From Rhabdonatronobacter sediminivivens (GTDB lineage Bacteria > Pseudomonadota > Alphaproteobacteria > Rhodobacterales > Rhodobacteraceae): DNA of 64,000 nt. A model generated the notes under the pieces. It saw only the letters and a program-made list of their open reading frames with translations, was not told the DNA's origin and did not search any database. Made by a program: the position numbers and the translations under genes. How positions within the stretch are numbered: the first letter of the stretch is position 1; the number at the start of each line of letters is the position of its first letter. Shown here piece after piece: positions 11,819 to 18,997 of this stretch. The stretch covers positions 1-64,000 of the forward strand of contig NZ_JACBXS010000019.1 in assembly GCF_013415485.1 (NCBI RefSeq). The letters are read 5' to 3'.

Positions 11819-12532
11819 ATGGATTGGCGCCGCCGCAGCGCTACCTTTCCGCGCATGTTCATAATCTCGCCCGATACGCTGCGCGGGCGCGCGGCGTTTG
11901 AGTTCCGGCAGGTGCCGCGCCGTTTCCTGGGCCGGGTCACCGTCTGGCCCCGCGCCGAAGGCGACTGGCGCCTGCGCGCGCGGCTGATCTTTGAAATGGA
12001 ATTCCTGCGCTATCTGGTCGCGCTGGCGCCCTTTGCGTTGGCGGCCCTGATCTGGCGCGACAGCGCGCTGGTCATCGCGCAGGCGCCGCTGTTGATGGTT
12101 CTGGTGATCTATGGCGTGGAGATGCGCTATCTGCGGCTTCTGCCCGCGCGCCGCCGTGCGCTGATGGGCGCCGCCGAACAGGACCGGCTGGGCGACCTGC
12201 TGGCCGCCCGCGCGCGAGAGGTGCTGACCCGGATCGGCGCCGGGCGCAACCTCAGCCAGGGCAGGCTGCATCTGGTGATCGAGCAATCCGACCTGGTGCG
12301 GGTGCCTCCGCTCACACTGGTTTCGGTGCAATGGGATCAGGGCCCGTGCATCCTGGACCTCGATACCCGCGAACGCGCGCTGATCCGTGACCGGCTGTTC
12401 GCCCCGCCCCTGACCGAAGCCGCCATGCACCGCCTGACGCTTGCGCGCAATGAAACCGTCCATGCGCTGCCCCTGGACCTGGACGCCATTTCCGCCCATG
12501 CCCGCATGGCCGCCCTGACCGCTCCGGCCTGA
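11819..12532 (+). CDS. Hypothetical membrane protein
   Basis: A protein of up to 237 residues of unknown function, starting ten bases after aapP. Two adjacent hydrophobic spans (LVALAPFALAALIW and ALVIAQAPLLMVLVIYGV, residues about 63-100) are followed by a soluble Arg- and Leu-rich C-terminal domain of about 130 residues. There is no recognisable catalytic motif. The ATG at 11855 (MFIISPDTL) is an equally plausible start. Base composition matches the neighbours. It could be the last gene of the aap operon, but nothing in the protein ties it to transport. Confidence 0.6.
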   Translation: MDWRRRSATFPRMFIISPDTLRGRAAFEFRQVPRRFLGRVTVWPRAEGDWRLRARLIFEMEFLRYLVALAPFALAALIWRDSALVIAQAPLLMVLVIYGVEMRYLRLLPARRRALMGAAEQDRLGDLLAARAREVLTRIGAGRNLSQGRLHLVIEQSDLVRVPPLTLVSVQWDQGPCILDLDTRERALIRDRLFAPPLTEAAMHRLTLARNETVHALPLDLDAISAHARMAALTAPA

Positions 12533-12666
12533 ACCCGGCGGCCGGAACACGGGTTTTTCATGGACGCTGTTGCGGAAAAGCTGCAGGGCGGCCTTGCCCT
12601 TCGGGGTGTTTTGACATCATCATGGCGGCGCTCCGGTTCGGGGCATTTCGGGGTGGGATTGAAACC

Positions 12667-13131
12667 GTGCTGAAATCGGTTCTGGTTGTCTGCGTGGGCA
12701 ATATCTGCCGTTCTCCGCTTGGGGAGCGGATGCTTCAGGACGCGCTGCAGGGCAGCGGAATCACCGTTGCCTCCTGCGGCATCGCCGCCGTGGTGGGACA
12801 TGGCGCCGATGCCACAGCGGCCACGGTCGCCGCAGAGGCGGGTGTCACGCTGGACGGCCACGTGGCGCGGCAGTTCACCCCGGAAATCGGCAAGGCGCAT
12901 GATCTGATCCTGGTGATGGAGCCCGGGCACAAGCGCGAAATTGCCCGCCTGTCCCCCGAGCTTTCAGGAAGGATCATGCTGTTTGATCACTGGACCGGCG
13001 GCACCGGCATCGCCGATCCCTATCGCCAGCCCCGCGCCTTTCACGAGGATGTCCACGCCCGTCTGGCCGCTGCCGCAGACGCCTGGGCGGCGAAACTGGC
13101 GCCCGCACGGCGCCAGCAGGTGTCAGGATGA
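12667..13131 (+). CDS. Low-molecular-weight protein tyrosine phosphatase (Wzb-type)
   Basis: About 154 residues. The P-loop VCVGNICRSP is at residues 7-16 with the catalytic Cys at position 8. The general-acid motif DPYRQP is near residue 117. Low-molecular-weight phosphatases of this kind dephosphorylate the tyrosine-rich tail of BY-kinases that control capsule or exopolysaccharide export. The next gene is exactly such a kinase, overlapping by four bases (ATGA). The GTG at 12667 gives the standard N-terminus just ahead of the P-loop; an upstream ATG at 12622 would add 15 residues. Confidence 0.87.
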   Translation: MLKSVLVVCVGNICRSPLGERMLQDALQGSGITVASCGIAAVVGHGADATAATVAAEAGVTLDGHVARQFTPEIGKAHDLILVMEPGHKREIARLSPELSGRIMLFDHWTGGTGIADPYRQPRAFHEDVHARLAAAADAWAAKLAPARRQQVSG

Positions 13132-15413
13132 ACATCCTGCGCCCGGACCCGCCGCCCAACCTGCGCGACAGCCCGCCCGCGCCGCCGCAGCCAGCGCGCG
13201 ATGATGAAATCGATATCGGCCATCTGTTCCTGGTCGCCTGGAAAGGCAAACGCTGGATTGCGCTGTTTACCGTCCTGGCGCTGATGGTGGGGGCCTTCAT
13301 CTATGCCAATACGCCGCGCACCTATCAGGCCGATGCGCTGATCCAGCTTGAAGACCGTGGCGGGCGTCTGGCCCTGCCCGAGGCCATGCGCGAGCTGGTC
13401 GAAAGCTCCACCACCGCCGAAACGGAAACGCAGATCCTGTCCTCGCGCATGGTGCTGGGCCAGGCGGTGGCCGAACTGAACCTGGACTGGGTGGTGCAAC
13501 CCACGCTGGCGCCGCTGATCGGCTCGATGGTCTCGCGCTATCCGATCCCGCTGCCGGACCATGACCTGCTGCGCCGCTACGCACGCCCGGGCGAGCGCCT
13601 GACCCTGGACCTGCTGCAGGTGCCCCCCGAATGGCTGGGCGAAGAGATCATCCTGACCGTGACCCCTGAGGGCTACCGGATCACAACCCCCGATGAACGC
13701 ACCCACCAGGGCCATCTGGGGGAAACGCTGGGGCTGTCGGACATCGGCTTTGCACTGAACGTGCAGGCGCTGGAGGCGCCACCGGGGCGGGAATTCCGCC
13801 TGCGCCAGATCTCGATGCTGGAGGCGACGACCCGCCTGCGCAACAACATGCGCGGCTCGGAAAGCGGGCGGCAATCGGGGATCCTGCGGGTGACCATGAC
13901 CGCCCCCTCCCGCGCCGAGGCCGCGCGCTGGCTTGATGCCGCGCTCAATGCCTATGTCCGCCAGAACATCGCCCGCAGCGCCGCCGAGGCCGAGCGCAGC
14001 CTGGAATTCATCCGCCAGCAACTGCCCCAGGCCGAGGAAACCCTGCGCATCGCGCAGGACCGGCTGAACAGCTTCCGCGAGGAGGCCGCCGAGCGTGCCT
14101 TGCAGCGCGACCCCGCGCTGGAGGGTGGAGAGGATGCCGAGGCGAATTTCGTCACCCAATCGCTGCTGAGCCAGATCTCGCGGCTGGAAACCAACCTGCG
14201 CGAGATCGCCCAGCGCGAGGAAGAGACCCGGGCGCGGTTTTCGGAAACGCACCCCCTGCTGCGCCAGATCCAGCAGGAGCGCGAGTCGCTTGAAAACCGT
14301 CTGTCGAACCTTCTGGACCGGGTTCAGGACCTGCCTGCCACCCAGCGCGAAATCATCAGCCTGTCCCGCGATGTGGAGCTGGCCCAGCAGATCTATTTCG
14401 AGCTGCAATCGCGCGCGCAGGAAATGCAGGTCCTTCAGGCCAGCGCCGTGGGCAGTGTGCGCATCATCGACACCGCCGAACCGCAGCGCAACCCGGTGGC
14501 CCCGCGGCGCAACCTGATCCTGGCGGTTTCGCTTCTGGTGGGCGGCATGGCGGGGATCGCCTTCGTGCTGATCCGCAACTGGATGCGCAAGGGTGTCCAG
14601 GACGCACGCGATCTGGAGCAGATGGACCTGCCGGTCTTTGCCACGATCAACTACACCGAACATGCCGATTTCAAGCACAAGCGCATGGACAACCTGCCGA
14701 TCCTGGCACTGACCGAGCCTGACGACCTGGTGATCGAGGGGTTTCGCTCACTACGGACCTCATTGCATTTCGGCATGCTGGATGCGCCCAGCAAGGCGAT
14801 CGTCCTGACCAGCGCCGCGCCCGAGGCGGGCAAGAGCTTCACCTCGGTCAATCTGGCGGTGGTGGCCGCGCAGGCTGGCCAGCGGGTCTGCCTGATCGAT
14901 GCGGACCTGCGGCGCGGGCAGTTGCGGCGCTATTTCAACCTGCCCCGCGAACAGGCCGGCCTGGCCGATATCCTGGCCCGCAGCGCCAAGTTGAAGGAAA
15001 CGCTCCTGCCCACCGGGGTGGAGGATCTGTTTTTCATCCCCACCGGGCGCTATCCGCCCAACCCGTCCGAGCTGCTGATGCGGCGCGAGCTGACGGAGCT
15101 GGTGCACGAACTGGACCGTGAATTCGATCTGATCATCCTTGACAGCCCGCCAGTGCTGGCCGTGACCGATCCGGTGATCCTGGGCCGGGCCACGGGCACG
15201 ACCATCCTGATCGCGCGCCATAGTGTCACCCCGCTGGGCGAGGTTGAGGCCGTCAAGAAGACCTACCAGACCGCCGGGCTGCGGCTGGCCGGCGCGATCC
15301 TGAACGGGTTTGATCCGCGCAATGCCCCCGCCGCGGGCTATGGTTATGGCTACGGGTATGGGTATGGGTATGGCTACGGGTACCGCTACGCCTACAAGCC
15401 GCGCAAAGGCTGA
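13128..15413 (+). CDS. Polysaccharide co-polymerase / BY-kinase (Wzc/ExoP-type)
   Basis: A 761-residue inner-membrane tyrosine autokinase controlling chain length and export of surface polysaccharide. Domains in order: first membrane span near residues 42-60, periplasmic Wzz/GNVR region with coiled coil (about 280-420), second span about 463-485, and a cytoplasmic kinase domain. The kinase has Walker A (SAAPEAGKS, about 563-571), Walker A' (LIDADLRRG, about 588-596) and Walker B (LIILDSPP, about 667-674). The C-terminal tail is eight consecutive Gly-Tyr pairs, then Arg-Tyr and Ala-Tyr, giving ten tyrosines as the probable phosphorylation cluster. No glycosyltransferases lie alongside; a CapD-like gene is 16 kb away. 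Confidence 0.93.
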   Translation: MNILRPDPPPNLRDSPPAPPQPARDDEIDIGHLFLVAWKGKRWIALFTVLALMVGAFIYANTPRTYQADALIQLEDRGGRLALPEAMRELVESSTTAETETQILSSRMVLGQAVAELNLDWVVQPTLAPLIGSMVSRYPIPLPDHDLLRRYARPGERLTLDLLQVPPEWLGEEIILTVTPEGYRITTPDERTHQGHLGETLGLSDIGFALNVQALEAPPGREFRLRQISMLEATTRLRNNMRGSESGRQSGILRVTMTAPSRAEAARWLDAALNAYVRQNIARSAAEAERSLEFIRQQLPQAEETLRIAQDRLNSFREEAAERALQRDPALEGGEDAEANFVTQSLLSQISRLETNLREIAQREEETRARFSETHPLLRQIQQERESLENRLSNLLDRVQDLPATQREIISLSRDVELAQQIYFELQSRAQEMQVLQASAVGSVRIIDTAEPQRNPVAPRRNLILAVSLLVGGMAGIAFVLIRNWMRKGVQDARDLEQMDLPVFATINYTEHADFKHKRMDNLPILALTEPDDLVIEGFRSLRTSLHFGMLDAPSKAIVLTSAAPEAGKSFTSVNLAVVAAQAGQRVCLIDADLRRGQLRRYFNLPREQAGLADILARSAKLKETLLPTGVEDLFFIPTGRYPPNPSELLMRRELTELVHELDREFDLIILDSPPVLAVTDPVILGRATGTTILIARHSVTPLGEVEAVKKTYQTAGLRLAGAILNGFDPRNAPAAGYGYGYGYGYGYGYGYRYAYKPRKG

Positions 15414-15632
15414 GCGTGATGCCCCCCTTGCGCGCGACCTGCCGAAGGGCCGCCCTGCCCCCTAGGGCGCGACACCTTTATGAGATGCTGGTGGCCAACC
15501 GGCAGACATGATGGCAATGACACCGCTGCCCGAACTCTCCCATGTATGGGACAGAACCGCCCCCGAAACTGCGCCTTGCCGGGCGTTTCCGCCTGTGATC
15601 ACGGTTGCACAGAACCGAAAGTGAGAGCCCCC

Positions 15633-16439
15633 GTGTCTGACGATGCTTGTCTTGCCGAGGAAATCCTCAACGCAGTTGCGAAACCGCAGCAGATCCCGCT
15701 TCTGACCGCGCGTCCCGGCGGCATGTCGATTGATCGCGCCTATCGCCTGAGCGCACGGATTGAGGATATGCGCACGCAATCAGGCGAAGCGCCTGTCGGG
15801 CGCAAGATCGGCTTCACCAACAGGGTGATATGGGAAGAATACAATGTGTCGGAACCGATCTTCGGGCCGATGTATGATAGCACCCTGCGGCCGCTCGGCG
15901 CGCCATTCGGCACGGCAAACCTGCTGGAGCCGCGCATCGAGCCCGAGATCGCCTTTCGGCTTGCACGCGCACCGGAACCGGGCATGACGCCCCGGGAGGT
16001 GATGACCTGCGTTTCCGGCGTATGTGCCGGGTTCGAACTGGTGCAGTCCCTCTTTGCCGGATGGAAATTCGAGGCAGCCGACACGGTTGCCGCCTTGGGG
16101 CTGCACGGTGCGTTTCTGCACGGACCGTTTGTGGAGGTTTCACCGGTGGACCAGGCCGACTGGGCTGCGGCCCTGGCCAGCTTCGGCACAACGCTGCGAT
16201 GCAATGGCACTGTCGCCGATGAGGGCCATGCGCGCAACGTCCTCGGTGGCGGGCCGCTCGTGGCGCTGGCGCATCTCGCCGACCTGGTCAGGCGCACACC
16301 GCATGCTGCGCCCCTGAAAGCGGGCGAGATCGTGGCGACCGGCACATTGACACGGGCACTGCCCGTCGCCCCGGGCGAGGTCTGGCAGGCGCGCTTCGAT
16401 GGCCTGCCCCTGGACGCCATCGAGATCGCACTGACCTGA
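15633..16439 (+). CDS. 2-keto-4-pentenoate hydratase / 2-oxo-hydratase-decarboxylase family protein
   Basis: A 268-residue protein of the fumarylacetoacetase-like MhpD/DmpE/DmpH family. Seen are GRKIGFTN (residues about 57-64), a metal-site region LLEPRIEPEIAF (about 96-107) with paired acidic residues, and the C-terminal GEIVATGTLTRALPVAPGE. Members hydrate 2-hydroxy-penta-2,4-dienoates or decarboxylate oxalocrotonate in aromatic meta-cleavage pathways. No other meta-cleavage gene is nearby, so the real substrate is unknown. The GTG start at 15633 is preceded by GAGAG and by about 220 bases without a gene. The cupin gene follows on the same strand. Confidence 0.8.
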   Translation: MSDDACLAEEILNAVAKPQQIPLLTARPGGMSIDRAYRLSARIEDMRTQSGEAPVGRKIGFTNRVIWEEYNVSEPIFGPMYDSTLRPLGAPFGTANLLEPRIEPEIAFRLARAPEPGMTPREVMTCVSGVCAGFELVQSLFAGWKFEAADTVAALGLHGAFLHGPFVEVSPVDQADWAAALASFGTTLRCNGTVADEGHARNVLGGGPLVALAHLADLVRRTPHAAPLKAGEIVATGTLTRALPVAPGEVWQARFDGLPLDAIEIALT

Positions 16440-16622
16440 AGGTTGCGGGCCCACCCGGTTTGGGCTTGTCTGCGCATCGTGCCTTCACAAACGATGATGC
16501 ATCTGCGCAGTGTTGTGCTGGCCCCCGCCCCCGCGCGGTCGAAGTCGGCCCGCCAGGCAAAGATCAGGCATCGCAGTCCGGTTCGGCATCGGTCAGGAGC
16601 CTGCCAGCAAGAGGAGATCGCC

Positions 16623-17027
16623 ATGCACATCCGACCCGCCGGATCGGCCCCCTCCCGCCCCGCGCCGATGGAGTATTTCACCGGCGCCGTATGGCAGGAA
16701 CCGATCTGCGATCCCGCCGAGACCAGGGCGCTGATGGCCCTCATGGTCACTTTTGCCCCCGGGGCGCGGACGCATTGGCATACGCATCCGCTGGGCCAGA
16801 CGCTGCTTGTCGTCTCGGGCTGCGGGCTGATCCAGAGCAGAGGCAGGCCCGTGCAGACGATCCGCGCCGGTGATCGGGTCTGGATACCGCCTGGCGAAGA
16901 CCATTGGCACGGCGCAGGCCCTGACACGATGATGCGCCACATCGCGATGCAGGAGACCGAGGACGGCGTGAGCGCTGTCTGGCTGGAGCCGGTGAGCGAT
17001 GCGGATTACGGGCAAGCGGGCGGCTGA
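16623..17027 (+). CDS. Cupin protein of the (R)-hydroxynitrile-lyase-like family
   Basis: A single-domain cupin of 134 residues. The metal motif 1 is THWHTHPLGQTLLVVSGCG (residues about 49-67), with the partner His in DHWHGAG near 97-103. The whole arrangement (EYFTGAV near the start, PGART, WHTHPLGQT, HWHGA and a DADYGQ-type end) resembles the manganese-dependent cupin (R)-hydroxynitrile lyases described from acidobacteria. Many members of this family are annotated without proof of that activity, so the substrate is open. The GAGGAG ribosome site fixes the start. Its position after the hydratase gene hints at a shared catabolic role. Confidence 0.75.
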   Translation: MHIRPAGSAPSRPAPMEYFTGAVWQEPICDPAETRALMALMVTFAPGARTHWHTHPLGQTLLVVSGCGLIQSRGRPVQTIRAGDRVWIPPGEDHWHGAGPDTMMRHIAMQETEDGVSAVWLEPVSDADYGQAGG

Positions 17028-17331
17028 ACGTCGAACGATGTCGGCTCCGGGCGCCAGCCGCCAGCACAAGCCCCATGTTGTGACAGGGCCGCCGCACCGA
17101 TCCATGCGCTGCTGCAGCCCGGTGACTGGCACGGTGACTGGCACGGTGCCGCATTGACCGAAGGCTGAGCACCGCCGAAGGTGCCGCCCGGGCGCCAATG
17201 GCAGGTTGCAGATCAGAGCCTCCGCCCGGCGGATGGTCCGGGAGGGCACGATTGGCGTTGATTTCACGTCGGCCGATCTGGCGCCGGATGCGCGCCGCGA
17301 CTATCAGGTGTCAGGGAAGTGCAGGGACGCG
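17028..17331 (+). other. 304-base gene-free stretch with a short tandem repeat
   Basis: No convincing gene is seen between the cupin and flavoprotein genes. The only visible structure is GGTGACTGGCAC occurring twice head to tail, followed by a further GGTG, at about 17121-17148. An open frame runs through from 17206 into the flavoprotein, but the family-typical N-terminus begins at 17332. Confidence 0.4.
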
Positions 17332-18513
17332 ATGATGTGGGATGCAATCGTTCTGGGCGCGGGCGCGGCAGGCTTGATGTGCGCCATCGAGGCCGCGCGC
17401 CGGGGGCGGCGGGTGCTGGTGCTGGATCATGCCCGCGCGCCCGGTGAGAAGATCCGCATCTCGGGCGGGGGGCGGTGCAATTTCACCAACCTTCAGATCT
17501 CGCCCGAGCGGTTCCTGTCGCAGAACCCTCGGTTCGCGCGCTCGGCGCTCAGCCGCTACACCGAGCAGGATTTCATCGACCGGGTGACGCAGGCCGGCAT
17601 CGCCTGGCATGAAAAGACGCTGGGGCAGCTTTTCTGTGACGGGTCGGCGCGGCAGATCGTCGACATGCTGCTGCGCGATCTTCACGCCGCCGGGGGGGAG
17701 CTGCGGCTGCGTGTGCGCCCGGGCGCGGTGACCCGCGGGGCCGATGGCGGGTTCCGGGTGGAAACCGACGCCGGGGAATTTGCCGCGCATGCCGTTGTTC
17801 TGGCCACGGGCGGCAAGTCGATCCCCAGGATGGGGGCCAGCGATTTCGGCTACCGGGTGGCCGAGGCGTTTGGCCTGCGGATCGTGCCGACCCGGCCAGC
17901 GCTGGTGCCCCTGGTCTTTACCGATGCGCAGATCGAGGCGATCCGCCCGCTGGCGGGTCTTGCGGTCCACGCACGGGTCGGGGCCGAAGGCCAGAAGATC
18001 ACGTTCGAGGAGGGGCTGCTGTTCACCCACCGCGGGCTGTCCGGCCCCTCGATCCTGCAGATCTCCAGCTACTGGAGCCCGGGCCGGGCGATCCGCGTGG
18101 ACCTGTGCCCGGGGCGCGACCTGGCAGCCGAGGCCGAGGCGGGGCGGGCGGCGGGTCTGGGCGGGCGCGATCTGGTGAATGTGCTGGACCTGCCGCAGGC
18201 GCTGGCGCGCAGTGTCGTGACCCGCGCCCGACTGACGGGGCGCCTGGCCGATCAGACCCGGGCGGGGTTCGAGACGCTTTCGCGCAGCGTCCATGACTGG
18301 CAACTGGTGCCCGCCGGAACCGAAGGATGGCGCACGGCGGAAGTGACGGCGGGCGGGGTCGACACAAGGGATCTGGACGCCCGCAGCCTTGCCGCCCGCG
18401 CGGTTCCGGGGCTGCATGTGGTGGGCGAGCTGGTCGATGTCACCGGCTGGCTGGGCGGCTACAACTTTCAATGGGCCTGGAGTTCGGGCTGGGCCGCCGG
18501 ACAGGTGGTCTGA
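17332..18513 (+). CDS. NAD(P)/FAD-dependent oxidoreductase, BaiN/HI0933-type flavoprotein
   Basis: A 393-residue flavoprotein. The dinucleotide-binding motif GAGAAGLMCAIEAARRG (residues about 9-25) is followed by EKIRISGGGRCNFTN (about 42-56), the hallmark of the HI0933/BaiN/RdsA group. The second FAD motif VVLATGGKSIPRMGA lies near 155-169 and the C-terminal GELVDVTGWLGGYNFQWAW near 364-382. Family members reduce or oxidise varied substrates, and no specific reaction can be assigned. Double ATGs at 17332 and 17335 follow an AGGGA site. A small stem (18522-18537) lies just past the stop. Confidence 0.87.
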   Translation: MMWDAIVLGAGAAGLMCAIEAARRGRRVLVLDHARAPGEKIRISGGGRCNFTNLQISPERFLSQNPRFARSALSRYTEQDFIDRVTQAGIAWHEKTLGQLFCDGSARQIVDMLLRDLHAAGGELRLRVRPGAVTRGADGGFRVETDAGEFAAHAVVLATGGKSIPRMGASDFGYRVAEAFGLRIVPTRPALVPLVFTDAQIEAIRPLAGLAVHARVGAEGQKITFEEGLLFTHRGLSGPSILQISSYWSPGRAIRVDLCPGRDLAAEAEAGRAAGLGGRDLVNVLDLPQALARSVVTRARLTGRLADQTRAGFETLSRSVHDWQLVPAGTEGWRTAEVTAGGVDTRDLDARSLAARAVPGLHVVGELVDVTGWLGGYNFQWAWSSGWAAGQVV

Positions 18514-18861
18514 CAGCGCGACCTGTCCGGCGACAGGCCAGCAGGCACGCCACCTGGCTTCGACACCATCCCAGCCGGATCATGATCCCCGAAAGAGGGC
18601 GCGACTCCACATGCTGCAGAGCGCGCCCGATAGCCGCAGCGCAGGGGGCGCCAGCACCTGCATCGCGGGTGAAATGTCGGCACCACGCGGCATGCTTGGG
18701 ATCAGGAGCACCCATATTGCCTGCGCCTGTGGACATCGGGTGCCGGGCCACCATATCCTTACCCCATGTTCAGGCACGAAATACCGCCCCGCAGGCAGCC
18801 AGGCTTCGCGCGCCTGGTGGTCCCGGGCGTCGCTGAAACCGAATGCACGGGGATGACATGA
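18514..18861 (+). other. Gene-free spacer after the flavoprotein gene
   Basis: About 350 bases with no supportable gene. CCTGTC/GACAGG with loop CGGC (18522-18537) forms a small hairpin without a T-tract and may end the flavoprotein transcript. The remainder shows no repeat, RNA gene or clear promoter, and leads into the decayed glgB-like fragment. Confidence 0.4.
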
Positions 18862-18969
18862 TACGCCCGCACCGGGCCCGCTGCGGGCACCGCGTTTGCC
18901 CTCCGCGCCCCCGCGGCGCGGCGGGTTTCGATGGTCGGCGATTTCAACCACCGGGACGGACGCCGCTGA
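18862..18969 (+). pseudogene. Decayed fragment of a glycogen branching enzyme (CBM48 region)
   Basis: Between in-frame stops, codons 18886-18966 read GTAFALRAPAARRVSMVGDF followed by NHRDGRR. This matches the CBM48 signature of GlgB, in which GTRF-x-VWAPNA-x-RVSVVGDFN-x-WDGR is standard. A stop follows at once (18967-18969), while another frame continues with HLMPEG, like the HPMRxRPEG that follows DGRR in GlgB. The fragment is therefore truncated and frameshifted. No start codon, remaining CBM48 sequence or catalytic domain is visible. It directly precedes the GH13-like gene, whose ribosome site lies 20 bases further on. Confidence 0.65.
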
Positions 18970-18997
18970 GTGGCCTCCATCTCATGCCGGAGGGCTC

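Noticed and set aside
17121..17148. Twelve-base tandem duplication as a possible regulator site
   Set aside because: Only two units, no dyad symmetry, and no gene start nearby with matching spacing.
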